From: CAVONB01 sp963697205
Lineage (GTDB): Bacteria > Pseudomonadota > Alphaproteobacteria > Rhizobiales > Hyphomicrobiaceae
Assembly: GCA_963697205.1 (NCBI GenBank)
Contig: CAVONB010000006.1
Coordinates: forward strand, 248,001 to 312,000
DNA: 64,000 nt
Direction: 5' to 3'
The notes beneath the pieces are model-generated. The model saw only the letters and a program-made list of their open reading frames with translations. It did no database searches and was not told the origin of the DNA. Both the position numbers and the translations under genes were made by a program. Shown one piece after another: positions 8,011-20,083 of this stretch (its first letter is position 1; the number at the start of each line of letters is the position of its first letter).

Positions 8011-9009
8011 TCAGCGCGCGCGCGCGCGCTCCAGGTCAGCCTTGGTCTGGGCCCCCCGCGCTGTACCGCGCCGCGGCGGGGGCTGAGACTGGCCGGCTTC
8101 GGCAAGCGCGATGCCCTTGTCCCAGTACGGCTCCGTGCCATAGAGCTCGGCCAGGAAGTCGATGAAGACGTTCACTTTTGCGGGCATGAACTCGCGGCAT
8201 GGATAGACCGCATAGATCGCGACGCTGGACGAGCCGCGATACTGGGGCAGCACCGCGCGCAACGCGCCGCTCTTCAGCTCCGGCCCCACGTCCCACGTCG
8301 AGCGCAGACCGATCCCGACGCCCGTCAGCAGGCTCTCGCGGATGAACTCCGCGGAATTGGAGCGGATGTTGCCCTTCACGCGGATCTGCTTCTGTCCTTC
8401 CGGCCCTTCCAGCCGCCACAGGTCCTGCGCGCCCGCCGACAGGCAGTTGTGGTTTTGAAGGTCGGCCAGCGAGCGCGGCTCCCCCATCTTCTCCAGGTAG
8501 GACGGCGCCGCGCAGATCACGCGGGTGTCGGGAGCCAGCTTCTTGGCGACCAGCGAGCTGTCCTGAAGCTCGCCGATGCGGATCGCCAGGTCATAGCCGT
8601 CGCGGATGATGTCGACGAAGCTGTCGGTCAGCTGGAAATCAAGCTCCAGTTCCGGATACTTGGCCAGGAAATCGGGCAGATAAGGTGCCACGTGGAAGCG
8701 CGTGAACGACGTCGGCGCCGACACCTTGAGCAGGCCCCGTGGCTTGTCGTTGCGGCGGCTGACGAAGTCCTCCGCCTCCGCCACGAGACTGAGGATATCC
8801 ACCACCCGTTTGTAGTAGCCTTCGCCTGTCTCGGTCAGTGTCAACTGCCGTGTCGTGCGCTGGAACAGCCGCGTGTTGAGCTGCTCCTCCAGCAGGCTGA
8901 TGCGCTTGGAGACCACGGCGGGCGACAAGCTGATCTCTCGACCTGCCGCCGACATGTTGCCGGTGCGTGCCACGCGTGCGAAAATATCGAGATCACTGAT
9001 CGAGGTCAC
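8011..9009 (-). CDS. LysR-family transcriptional regulator
   Basis: A 332-aa LysR-type regulator. The N-terminal winged helix-turn-helix (DLDIFARVARTGNMSAAGRE, then VVSKRISLLEEQL) is followed by a type 2 periplasmic-binding-fold effector domain (LKVSAPTSFTRFHVAPYLPDF and later). It starts at GTG 9009. The C-terminal 20 residues are a low-complexity Arg/Ala/Gln tail. It is divergent from glcDEF with a 309-bp shared upstream region holding an inverted repeat, so glcDEF is the most likely target, with glycolate, lactate or another 2-hydroxy acid as a plausible effector. It resembles DmlR-type members, but no effector can be read from sequence. Confidence 0.92.
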   Translation of the reverse strand: MTSISDLDIFARVARTGNMSAAGREISLSPAVVSKRISLLEEQLNTRLFQRTTRQLTLTETGEGYYKRVVDILSLVAEAEDFVSRRNDKPRGLLKVSAPTSFTRFHVAPYLPDFLAKYPELELDFQLTDSFVDIIRDGYDLAIRIGELQDSSLVAKKLAPDTRVICAAPSYLEKMGEPRSLADLQNHNCLSAGAQDLWRLEGPEGQKQIRVKGNIRSNSAEFIRESLLTGVGIGLRSTWDVGPELKSGALRAVLPQYRGSSSVAIYAVYPCREFMPAKVNVFIDFLAELYGTEPYWDKGIALAEAGQSQPPPRRGTARGAQTKADLERARAR

Positions 9010-9199
9010 GGCTCAGGGTCCTTCTGGTCATGCGGCTGTCGGTCGACCTTGATGTCCGGTGGGTGCGGCCCCAAGGGCCGGTCTCCGGAAAGTGTCGCTG
9101 AACTTGAGTGCATTGCGTCCGGACGGTTCCGGACAGGGTGCCAATCTCCTTGCCGAATGGGCTGGAGTGTGTCGCCGAAAAATTAAAACGTATCAGCTC

Positions 9200-9222
9200 T
9201 TATTCTATATCGTTGAGAATAA
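9200..9222. promoter_or_regulatory. Inverted-repeat candidate operator between lysR and glcD
   Basis: A perfect 7+7 inverted repeat (TTATTCT ... AGAATAA, 9-bp spacer) lies in the most AT-rich part of the 309-bp lysR/glcD intergenic region, about 100 bases upstream of the glcD ATG. Size and symmetry fit a LysR-type binding site (T-N11-A core). Confidence 0.5.
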
Positions 9223-9318
9223 TGCCGCCAGCCCCGGGCAGCCGCAAGGCCGGGGACGGCGGCGAACCGTCGAGAGGCCGCGCCGGTCCATCAGGGGCCG
9301 GCGCCTTGGAGGTGCGCG

Positions 9319-10817
9319 ATGTCGTTCATTGCTCTGCCGGAACCCGATGCCCCCACTATGGGCCGGCGCGATGCGATCGTGAAGGAGCTGGAGCGGCTGG
9401 TCGGCGCCGATGGCGTCATAGCCGACGAGGACGGCCGCCGCGCCTTCGAAACCGATGGCCTCACCGCCTACAAGCGCATGCCCCTGGCCGTCGTGCTGCC
9501 GCGCACCACCGACGGAGGTCTCCCGCGTGCTTGCCTACTGCCACGCCCAGCAGATCAAGGTGATCCCGCGCGGCGCCGGCACCTCGCTGTGCGGTGGCGC
9601 GCTGCCCACCGAGGACGCGGTTGTCGTCGGCGTCTCGCGCATGAACCGCGTGATCGACATCGACTATGCCAACCGCACGGCGACCGTGGAGACGGGCATC
9701 ACCAACCTCGCCATCTCCGGCGCCGTCGCGGACCGCGGCTTCTTCTACGCGCCCGACCCTTCGAGCCAGCTCGCCTGCACGCTGGCCGGCAACCTCGCCA
9801 TGAACTCCGGCGGCGCCCATTGCCTGAAATACGGCGTCACCACCAACAACGTGCTCGGCCTCAAGATGGTGCTGATCGACGGCGAGGTCGTCGAGATCGG
9901 CGGACGCCATCTCGATGCCGAAGGCTACGACCTGCTCGGCCTGATCGTCGGCTCGGAAGGCCAGTTCGGCATCGTCACCGAGGCGACCGTGCGCATCCTG
10001 CGGCAGGCCGAAGCCGCACGCCCGGTCATGATCGGATTTGCCGCCAGCGAGGTGGCCGGCCAGTGCGTCTCCGCCATCATCGCCTCGGGCATCATCCCCG
10101 TCGCCATCGAGTTCATGGACAAGCCCGCGATCCACGTCTGCGAAGTCGTTCGCCAAGGCCGGCTATCCGATGGACGTGGAGGCGCTGCTGATCATCGAGG
10201 TCGAGGGCTCGGAAGAGGAGATCTCCGATCTCCTGGGGCGCATCGTCGCCATTGCCGAGCGCTTTGGCCCGAGCGTCGTCCAGGTCAGCGAGGGCCCCGA
10301 GCAGAGCGCGCGCATCTGGCGTGGCCGCAAGTCCGCCTTCGGCGCGATCGGCCGCATCTCCGACTACTACTGCATGGACGGCACCATCCCGCTCGGCCGC
10401 CTGCCCGAGGTGCTGACCAAGATCACCGAGATCTGCGTCCGCCATGGCTTGAAGGTCGCCAACATCTTCCATGCCGGCGACGGCAATCTGCATCCGCTGA
10501 TCCTCTACGATGCCAACGACGCCGAGCAGGTCATGAAGGCGGAGGAGGCGGGCGCCGAGATCCTGACGCTGTGCGTCGAGGTCGGCGGCTGCTTGACCGG
10601 CGAGCACGGCGTCGGCATCGAGAAGCGCGACCTGATGCGCGTGCAGTTCACCGACACCGACCTCGCCCTGCAGATGCGCATCAAGTCCGTGTTCGATCCC
10701 GATTGGCTGCTCAATCCGGCCAAGGTGTTTCCGCTTGCCCAGCGTGATGGCGCAGGCGTCGATCCCGGCGCCGAGGACGACAGCCCCGCGCCAAACGCAC
10801 GACCGACGGCCGCCTGA
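9319..10817 (+). pseudogene. glcD: Glycolate oxidase FAD subunit GlcD, two frameshifts
   Basis: GlcD is the FAD-binding catalytic subunit of glycolate/D-lactate dehydrogenase GlcDEF, which oxidises glycolate to glyoxylate. The N-terminus (start 9319, after TTGGAGG) runs to about 9513, then continues one frame over with EVSRVLAYCHAQQIKVIPRG and the FAD loop GAGTSLCGGALP. A second change at about 10145-10149 leads to FAKAGYPMDVEALLIIE. The C-terminal domain has NIFHAGDGNLHPLILYD and TGEHGVGIEKRD, typical of the family. Each break is one extra base, and corrected length is 498 aa, normal for GlcD. It heads the operon glcD-glcE-glcF. Confidence 0.9.
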
Positions 10818-10828
10818 GGAGCAAAAAC

Positions 10829-12051
10829 GTGAACGGATTATATCGGCCAGCCGCCGACTGGGAGCTGGCGATGATGCTGTCGGATCTGGCGCAGCGTGCC
10901 ACAGCCGGTCGAGATCCTGGGCTCCGGCTCCAAGCGATCGCATCGGCCGCCCGACGCAGGCCTCGGTCGGGCTCACCACGCTCGCGTTCAAGGGCATCAC
11001 ACTCTACGAGCCGACCGAGCTCGTCATGTCGGCGCGCGCCGGCACGCCCTTGTCGACCGTGGAGGACGAGCTCGCCCGGCGCGGGCAGATGCTGGCCTTC
11101 GAGCCGATCGATTTCGCCATCCCCCTCGGCGCGCCGTCCAACGAGGCGACGATCGGCGGTGTCTTCCTGACCAACGCTTCGGGACCGCGCCGCGTTGCGA
11201 CCGGTGCCGCGCGCGATCACCTGCTTGGCATCAAGGGCGTCAACGGCCGCGGCGAGGTCTTCAAGTCGGGCGGCCGGGTGATGAAGAACGTCACCGGCTA
11301 CGACGTCACGCGCGGTGTCGCGGGCAGCTGGGGCACGCTGGCCGTCGTCACCGAGGTCACGTTCAAGGTCGTGCCGCGCCCGCAGGACACGCTGACGCTT
11401 GTGTTCTTCGGTCTGCCCGACGACATCGGCGTCGAATTGCTGACGACCGCCATGGGAACGCCCTACGAGGTGTCCGGCGCCGTTCATCTGCAGCAGAGCG
11501 TCGCCGGCCGGCTCGCCTACGAGGCGCTGCGCATGCAGGGCAGGTCGATCACCGCGATCCGCATCGAGAATTTCTCCAGCTCCATCGCCTACCGGCGCGA
11601 TCGCCTGAAGGACGAGCTCAAGGCCTACGGGCGCGCGCACGAGCTGGCGCTCGACAACTCGCAGTCGTTCTGGCGCGAGATCGCGACGCTGTCCGTCATG
11701 CCCGCGGGCGCAGAGCCGCTGTGGCGCATCTCCACCGCACCCAAGGCGGGGCCCGAGATCGTCCGCGCCATCGGTCGCTACATGCCCGTGCAGGCGTTCT
11801 ATGACTGGTCCGGCGGCCTGGTCTGGCTCGAGGTGCCGGCCACCGCCGATGCCGGCGCGTCCGATATCCGCCGAGTCGTCGCTGCGCAGGGCGGCCACGC
11901 CACGCTGATCCGCGCCGCCCCCGCCGTCCGCAGCGCCGTCGACGTGTTCCAGCCGCCGAGCCCGGGCGTGGAGCGGCTGACCCGCGGTCTCAAATCGGTT
12001 TTCGACCCCGCAGGCATCCTCAACCCCGGCCGGATGTACGCGACAGTCTAG
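10829..12051 (+). pseudogene. glcE: Glycolate oxidase subunit GlcE, two frameshifts near the start
   Basis: GlcE is the second FAD-domain subunit of the glycolate oxidase complex. It begins at GTG 10829 (MNGLYRPAADWELA, with GAGGA upstream). PVEILGSGSKR is read in the next frame, and IGRPTQASVGLTTLAFKG in the third. From there to the stop it is open, with AGTPLSTVEDELARRGQ, EATIGGVFLTNASGPRR and GGRVMKNVTGYDVTR as FAD-domain landmarks. The breaks at about 10895-10901 and 10935-10941 are single surplus bases. Corrected length is about 406 aa. Eleven bases separate it from glcD. Confidence 0.9.
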
Positions 12052-12121
12052 CCATCCGCCCCTCTGTCGTCGTCTCACGCACCCAGCCTCGCTCCGCTCA
12101 TCGCCAACAACGAATGTCCAG

Positions 12122-13487
12122 ATGCAAACCAATTTCACGCCCGAGCAGTTGAAGGACCCGCACCTCGCCGACGCCGAGCGCATCCTGCGCCGCTGCGTGC
12201 ATTGCGGACTGTGCACGGCGACGTGCTCGACCTACGTCATCCTCGGCGACGAGCGCGACAGTCCGCGCGGGCGCATCTACCTGATGAAGGACATGTTCGA
12301 GAAGGGCCGCGATGCCAGTCCCGAGGTCCAGTTCCACGTCGACCGCTGCCTGTCCTGCCTGTCCTGCATGACGACCTGTCCTGGTGGCGTCGACTATATG
12401 CACCTCGTCGACCTTGCCCGCGTGCACATCGAGAACACCGGCCGGCGCAGCCTCAAGGATCGTTTCATGCGTCGCCTGCTGGCGAGCGTGGTGCCCTATC
12501 CAGAACGGTTTCGCCTCGCCTTGAAGGCCGCGCCTTTGGCACGCCCCTTCGTGCCCATGATGAAGCGCGTCGGCTTCAAGCAGATGGCCGCGATGCTGGA
12601 GCTGGCGCCCGTCGCCTGGCCGCGCACGGCCAAGTACGGCGGCCCTGGCACCGCCGCCACCCAGGCCGAGCGCCGCGGCCGCGTCATCATGCTGGCCGGT
12701 TGCGCCCAGCAGGTGCTGCGGCCCGAGGTCAACGACGCCACCATCCGACTTGCTGGCGCGGCGCGGCCTCGACGTGGTCGTGGCGCCCGGAGCCGGTTGC
12801 TGCGGTGCGCTCGTCCATCACATGGGACGCGAGGCCGACGCGCTCGACCAGGTCCGCCGCAATGTCGATGCCTGGTCGAAGGCGATGGAGAAAGGCCCTG
12901 TCGACGCCGTCATCATCAACGCGTCGGGCTGCGGCACCACCGTCAAGGACTACGGTTACATGCTCAAGCGCGACCCCGACTACGCCGAGCGGGCAGCGCG
13001 CATTTCCGAGTTGACGAAGGACGTCACCGAGTTCCTGGCCGGTTACGATCTGGGCGCGCCGACGCGCTGGTCGTCGATCCGCGTCGCGTACCACTCCGCC
13101 TGCTCCCTGCAGCACGGCCAGAGTGTCACCGACGAGCCCAAGATGCTTTTGCGCAAGGCGGGCTATTCGGTCGTCGACGTGCCGGAAGGTCACATCTGCT
13201 GCGGCTCGGCCGGCACCTACAACATCATGCAGCCCGATCTCGCCGCCACCCTGCGCGACCGCAAGGTCAAGAACATCAAGTCCCGCAAGCCCGACGTCGT
13301 TGCCGCCGGCAACATCGGCTGTATCACGCAGCTCGCCCCCGCCCTGGACGTGCCGATCGCACACACCGTCGAGCTGCTCGACTGGGCCTACGGCGGTCCC
13401 GTGCCGCGCGGGCTCGACGGCCTCGAGCGCTTCGTCAACGACGTGCCCACACCGCCGCGCGTCGCCGATGATTTCATCGAGCGTTAG
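12122..13487 (+). pseudogene. glcF: Glycolate oxidase iron-sulfur subunit GlcF, one frameshift
   Basis: GlcF carries the [4Fe-4S] clusters of glycolate oxidase and passes electrons onward at the membrane. The N-terminal ferredoxin-like part has CVHCGLCTATC and CLSCLSCMTTCPGG. The C-terminal CCG domains include GCAQQVLRPEVND, GAGCCGALVHHMG, YHSACSLQHGQ and ICCGSAGTYNIMQP. Reading switches frame at about 12744-12751 because of one extra base (NDATIR, then LLARRGLDVVVAPG). Corrected length is 454 aa. Its stop is 12 bases before the next gene, so the phosphatase downstream may share the transcript. Confidence 0.9.
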
Positions 13488-13499
13488 GAGGCGCGCGGC

Positions 13500-14330
13500 G
13501 TGACGACGACCATCGACTGGCGCCCCGGCGACTTGCGCGGGGAGAGCCGCGCCCTCGATATTGTCGGCGACGTGCACGGCTGCGCGGAGGAACTGATCGC
13601 GCTGCTCGGCAGGCTCGGCTATCGGGTCGACCTGGCGGGCGCCGGCGAGCGGCGGCGCGTGAGCACGGCCGCCCCACCCGGACGCCTCGTCGTCTTCGTC
13701 GGCGATCTGGTCGACAGGGGCCCGCGTTCACCCGACGTCCTGCGCATCGTCATGGCGATGGTCGAAAAGGGCCACGCCCTGTGTGTACCCGGCAATCACG
13801 ATTCCAAGTTCCTGCGCTGGATGCTGGGCCGCGACGTCACGCTGTCGCACGGTCTCGACCGCACGGTGGCGCAGATGAACGAGGAGCCGCCGTCGCTGAA
13901 GGAGACTGCGGCCGCTTTCCTGCTGTCGCTACCGCTTTACTTGCACCTCGACGGCGGCGCGCTCGCCATCGCCCACGCCGGCATCAAGGAGGAGATGATC
14001 GGCCAGCACTCCGATCGCATCCGCCGCTTCTGCATCTACGGCGACACGCCCGGCGGCACCGACGCGTTCGGTCTTTCGATTCGCTACCACTGGGCACTCG
14101 AGCATGACGGCCCAACGCACGTCGTCTACGGCCACACCCCCGTCCCCGAGGTCGATTGGGTCAACCGTACGCTGTGCATCGATACCGGCTGCTGCTTCGG
14201 CGGCGCATTGACCGCGCTGCGTTGGCCCGAGCGCGAGATCGTTTCCGTCCCTGCACTGAAGGCCTACGCCGAGCGCCAGCGCCCCTTCGGTCACCCGCCG
14301 CCGCGCCCCGGCGCCGAACGCGACGCCTGA
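13500..14330 (+). CDS. PPP-family metallophosphatase (PrpE/Ap4A hydrolase-like)
   Basis: A 276-aa protein phosphatase-fold enzyme of the PPP superfamily. The motif order is GDVHGC, GDLVDRGP, GNHD, an AHAG His, and VVYGHTPVP, which together form the dinuclear metal site. Proteins of this type include PrpE/ApaH-like Ap4A hydrolases, Ser/Thr phosphatases and the phosphatase module of Pnkp, and the sequence alone does not choose between them. It starts with GTG directly after GAGGCGC, 12 bases behind glcF. A functional link with glycolate oxidation is not obvious. Confidence 0.85.
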   Translation: MTTTIDWRPGDLRGESRALDIVGDVHGCAEELIALLGRLGYRVDLAGAGERRRVSTAAPPGRLVVFVGDLVDRGPRSPDVLRIVMAMVEKGHALCVPGNHDSKFLRWMLGRDVTLSHGLDRTVAQMNEEPPSLKETAAAFLLSLPLYLHLDGGALAIAHAGIKEEMIGQHSDRIRRFCIYGDTPGGTDAFGLSIRYHWALEHDGPTHVVYGHTPVPEVDWVNRTLCIDTGCCFGGALTALRWPEREIVSVPALKAYAERQRPFGHPPPRPGAERDA

Positions 14331-14479
14331 GACGCCCGAACCGCTACAGACGAAGCGCTGCCCACCCACACACGATCGCCGTCCGCGCTTCGCGGAAGTA
14401 TGCGTATTGACCCCGCCGCGGGCTATCGCAGAATGCAGATCGTTCGTACCGTATACTCAAGGGTAATTTCGGAGCACGC

Positions 14480-15589
14480 ATGGCGGTTCATGCCGATGCC
14501 TTGCAGCGTCTCGTGCCGGCGATCTACGAGGCGAGTTGCCACGATGCCGGATGGTCCGAGCTGGCTGTGCGCATCGGCGACGTGTTCGGTGGCGCCGCTG
14601 TCGGCATCGACAGCAACGGCGGCGCGATGTCCGCCGCGCCGATCGTCGCTTCCGTCGACTTCGAGACCGCCCTGCGAGACTTGCACTACGAAGGCTACGA
14701 CACGCCTGAGGCCAATCCCGGCGTCGCAGCGCTGATGCGTGCAGGCCTTGGGCAACCCTTCGCCTTGCAGTCCTTCGTCGATCGCGACATCTACGATCGA
14801 GATCCTTCGATCCGCGCCATCCTGCATCCCCAGAAGATCGACAAGGGGCTGTTCGTGACGTGCGAGCGGGGCCCGGGCGTGTTCAGCTTCATGAGCGTGT
14901 TCCGCCGCAACGGTCAGGCGGATTTCGACACGGACCACACACGCGCCCTTGCCGTCGTTGCCGGCCATGTCACGCGCGCGCTGGCCTATCGCCGGCTGCG
15001 TCTCGGCCGACACATCGACGCCATTGCAGCCGCCGAAGCCTTGCGCCGCAGCACCCGGCTGGAGGGAACGGTCATCCTCAGCCCGTCGCGCGCCGTCGTG
15101 CATGCCGACGCCCGCGCCGAACTGCTCCTGGAGCGACGCCTCGGCTTCGCCGTGCGCCAGGGGCGCCTCGTGGCGCTCGGTTCGGGCCCCGGACAGGATG
15201 ACGAAAGCCTCACCCGCTATCTCGGCCACACTGAGATGGGCGAACACGACTTCGCCGTCCACGCACCCGACGGCATCGCGACGCTGAGCTGTCTGCCGGT
15301 GTCCATCGGCACGCGGGCCGAGCCGGGCGGCCCGTGCCGGCTCGCGGTGCTGCGGTACGTCGGCATCGCCCCGACGCTCGACACCGGCGCGTTCGCGGCG
15401 GCGTATGGTTTGACCCGCGCCGAAAGGCGGGTCGTGGAAGCGTTGTCCCGTTTCGCGACCGCGACCGATGCGGCCGATGCGCTTGGCATCAGCCAGGCGA
15501 CAATGAAGACACACCTGCGCAACATCTACGACAAGACCGGCGCACCTTCGCTCGCCCGCTTGATGCTGCTGGTCGGCCGATTCGCTTAG
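14480..15589 (+). CDS. LuxR-type HTH transcriptional regulator
   Basis: A 369-aa regulator with a C-terminal LuxR/FixJ helix-turn-helix (LTRAERRVVEALSRFATATDAADALGISQ, shown here in part by LTRAERRVVEAL; recognition helix around QATMKTHLRNIYDKTG). The N-terminal 280 residues have no domain I can name. They contain no receiver Asp and no clear acyl-homoserine-lactone signature, so this is an orphan LuxR-type protein with an unknown sensor region. A TATACT hexamer at 14452-14457 is a possible -10 element. It stands alone between the phosphatase gene and tex. Confidence 0.85.
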   Translation: MAVHADALQRLVPAIYEASCHDAGWSELAVRIGDVFGGAAVGIDSNGGAMSAAPIVASVDFETALRDLHYEGYDTPEANPGVAALMRAGLGQPFALQSFVDRDIYDRDPSIRAILHPQKIDKGLFVTCERGPGVFSFMSVFRRNGQADFDTDHTRALAVVAGHVTRALAYRRLRLGRHIDAIAAAEALRRSTRLEGTVILSPSRAVVHADARAELLLERRLGFAVRQGRLVALGSGPGQDDESLTRYLGHTEMGEHDFAVHAPDGIATLSCLPVSIGTRAEPGGPCRLAVLRYVGIAPTLDTGAFAAAYGLTRAERRVVEALSRFATATDAADALGISQATMKTHLRNIYDKTGAPSLARLMLLVGRFA

Positions 15590-15717
15590 GCCACCCAGTC
15601 GATCGTAGAGAGCCCGCCCGTGCGCTGTGCCTTCCGCTCGCACGCGCCGATGTGCTGTACCTTCCGCGCACACGCGCCCGGTGCTAGCGTCCACGCCCGA
15701 TTCCTGCGGAGGCTCTC

Positions 15718-18093
<2,376 letters not shown>

Positions 18094-18331
18094 CGCCGCC
18101 GTCCGTCTTGGTCTTCCACTTTAAGCGCATGATCAGCGTACGACGGCAGCTAGGAGCCAGCTTCCGCCGTCCTTAGACATGGACGACAAGCGCTGGTGTG
18201 CTTTCCAAGCGTGCAAAATTGCCGAGTGTCATTGCGGATTCTGCTTCTGCGCACTGTTGGTTTGCTCCACGTCAAATCCCGTTTCCGATGATTGTGCTCC
18301 ACTTAGCAGCTAATCATGTGGGAGCAGCGTG

Positions 18332-18763
18332 ATGGAATCTGTAAAATTCGCTAGCGTAGGATGCCTCGCGGCATTCGCAATCGGGCTGTGCGCACCGGCA
18401 GTCGCTCAGTCAGCAGATATTGGGAAGCTTGAGTTCAATAACAGCTGCGCGCAATGCCACGGTACGGACGGTAAGGGCAATGGCCCGCTGGCTGACATGC
18501 TGAAGTCGCAGATTGCCGATCTTACGGCGCTGAGGAAAAACAATGGGGGCGTATTCCCGTTCGAGCGCGTTTTTCAAATCATAGAAGGGCCGGGGGCTGT
18601 GAAAGGGCATGGATCGAGCGATATGCCTGCATGGGGACAGATTTATAATTCGAAGGCTCCTCAGGCAACCGGGCCCTTTGGTACGGGTAGCGATTATTCA
18701 GCATTCGTCCGCGGCAGAATCCTCGCACTGATAGGCTATATCGACACTTTGCAGGTAAAGTAA
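18332..18763 (+). CDS. Secreted mono-heme cytochrome c, low-GC
   Basis: A 143-aa periplasmic cytochrome c. The signal peptide ends near APAVAQS, the heme motif is CAQCH (Cys39, Cys42, His43) in NNSCAQCHGTDGKGNGP, and a likely Met ligand lies in SSDMPAWGQ. This pattern resembles small c-type cytochromes of the cbb3-CcoP or SorB-like group. The start is the ATG preceded by GGGAGCAGC; an in-frame GTG lies three bases earlier. Base composition is clearly less GC-rich than surrounding genes, and an IS3-type element begins four bases after its stop. Both suggest acquisition by transfer. No partner oxidoreductase gene is next to it. Confidence 0.82.
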   Translation: MESVKFASVGCLAAFAIGLCAPAVAQSADIGKLEFNNSCAQCHGTDGKGNGPLADMLKSQIADLTALRKNNGGVFPFERVFQIIEGPGAVKGHGSSDMPAWGQIYNSKAPQATGPFGTGSDYSAFVRGRILALIGYIDTLQVK

Positions 18764-19787
18764 TTCTGACCTGCCCCCGTTCCTCGGACCACCGGTTATT
18801 TGAATCTGCCGGTGATCCGGCCCCACGATGGGCACCGGTATAGGCACTTTGCACCACAGCCTCCGATGGAGCAACGGGCCGGTCTGCGGAGTGCGCAACA
18901 CACGCAGCAGACCGGCCCGGTGCGGGCCGCGTGCGTCGGCGCCTGCGAGGTTCGATCTCGCCCGCCGTGATCTTCGTCGCGTAGGCCGCCGGCGTCAGGT
19001 TGCCGAGCCCCTGATGCGGACGATCCTCGTTGTAGTGTCGACGCCATTGCTCGATCAGCACGCGAGCCTCGTCTCGACTGCGGAACCACTCTACGCTCAG
19101 GCACTCGTCGCGGAACTTGCCGTTGAAGCTCTCGCACGTGCCGTTCTGCCAGGGCTTGCCAGGCTCGATCAGCGCACTCTTGATGCCGGCGTCCGCTATC
19201 CATTTCAGGAGCGCGCGAGAGACGAACTCCGGCCCGTTGTCGGACCGGAGCACCTTCGGCGGACCACGCACGGCGACGAGGCGCGCGAGCACCTCGATCA
19301 CGCGACGTGAGCGGATCGAACCCGCCACGTCGATCGCCAGGCCTTCGCTCGTGCCCTCGTCGACCACGGTCAGGCATTTGAGCTGTTGGCCGTTCGCGGC
19401 ATGGTCGAACACGAAGTCGTAGGACCACACTTGGTTCGCAACGACGGGTCTTTCTGGAACATCGCGCTCTGTACCACGGACGCGCTTTCGTGGCCGCTTC
19501 TTCGGAAGCTGCAGCTTCGCCGTGCGCCACAAGCGGTGCATGCGCTTGTCATTCATGACGAAGCCCTCGCGTTCGAGATAGACCTGGATGCGCCGATAGC
19601 CGAAACGCGAATATTGCCCAGCCAGAGCCGTCATCCGCTCGATCAACGGAGCGTCTGCCGCCGCCTTCTTGCTCTCGTACTTGAGAGAGCTGCGCGCGGT
19701 CTTCAAAAGCGCCGTTGCCCGCCGTTGCGAAAGGCCCCGGCCCTCCGCAAACGCAACGCCACTGCGGCGGGCCGCGACGCTCACCAT
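18579..19787 (-). CDS. IS3-family transposase OrfB (DDE integrase domain)
   Basis: The catalytic part of an IS3-family transposase. The N-terminal HTH_21 region has FGYRRIQVYLEREG. The rve integrase core has SYDFVFD (first Asp), LRSDNGPEF (second Asp) and KPWQNGTCESFNGKFRDE (the Glu), giving a D,D(35)E arrangement. The ATG at 19787 overlaps orfA in the -1 frame, so the active product is probably an OrfAB fusion made by frameshifting. After LTPAAYATKI the frame stays open with a low-complexity Arg-rich tail. It passes through the IS end (18767) and stops 188 bases into the antisense strand of the cytochrome gene, so the last 60 or so residues are not IS-encoded. Confidence 0.93.
   Translation of the reverse strand: MVSVAARRSGVAFAEGRGLSQRRATALLKTARSSLKYESKKAAADAPLIERMTALAGQYSRFGYRRIQVYLEREGFVMNDKRMHRLWRTAKLQLPKKRPRKRVRGTERDVPERPVVANQVWSYDFVFDHAANGQQLKCLTVVDEGTSEGLAIDVAGSIRSRRVIEVLARLVAVRGPPKVLRSDNGPEFVSRALLKWIADAGIKSALIEPGKPWQNGTCESFNGKFRDECLSVEWFRSRDEARVLIEQWRRHYNEDRPHQGLGNLTPAAYATKITAGEIEPRRRRRTRPAPGRSAACVAHSADRPVAPSEAVVQSAYTGAHRGAGSPADSNNRWSEERGQVRITLPAKCRYSLSVRGFCRGRMLNNRYPYQRARLPEEPSNYKSVPMQAYRSIHALSQPPALL
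18767..18791 (+). repeat. Left terminal inverted repeat of the IS
   Basis: The sequence begins TGACCTGCCCCC and ends CGGACCA. It matches the complement of the right end at the first 12 and last 7 bases, with a one-base length difference between them. Confidence 0.85.
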
Positions 19788-20044
19788 TTTTTTGCGGCGA
19801 TCTCCTTCATCACCTCGATCTCGAGGTCGCGTTCGGCGACAATCTTCTTCAGCCGCGCGTTCTCGATCTCAAGCTGCTTGAGGCGGCGCACTTCGTTGGC
19901 GTCGAATGCGCCGAACTTCTTCTTCCAGATGTAGATCGTCTGCGCCGAGATCTTGTGCCGCTTCGCAACGACCTCGGGCGCATCACGATCGCACTCCCGC
20001 ACGATCGCCACCTGCTGCTCTTCCGTGAACCTGCTCTTGCGCAT
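19781..20044 (-). CDS. IS3-family transposase OrfA (HTH)
   Basis: An 87-aa OrfA with a homeodomain-like HTH (RFTEEQQVAIVRE, then EVVAKRHKISAQTIYIWKKKFG). A leucine-zipper-like helix (RRLKQLEIENARLKKIVAE) for oligomerisation follows, ending EIAAKKW. It binds the IS ends and supplies the N-terminus of the OrfAB fusion transposase. The stop codon lies just past an A7 run that allows a -1 shift into orfB. Confidence 0.93.
   Translation of the reverse strand: MRKSRFTEEQQVAIVRECDRDAPEVVAKRHKISAQTIYIWKKKFGAFDANEVRRLKQLEIENARLKKIVAERDLEIEVMKEIAAKKW
19787..19793 (-). other. A7 slippery site for programmed -1 frameshifting
   Basis: On the minus strand the end of orfA reads GCA AAA AAA TGG TGA. The seven consecutive A residues lie within orfA and immediately before the orfB start. 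IS3-family elements use such a run to make OrfAB by -1 slippage. The site fits that arrangement exactly. Confidence 0.75.
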
Positions 20045-20083
20045 GCTGCTCTCCGATTCGGAGGCAGACTCTCAAATATTCCC

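Noticed and set aside
9108..9563. 151-aa frame across the glcD start
   Set aside because: It covers the operator and the true glcD N-terminus in the wrong frame.
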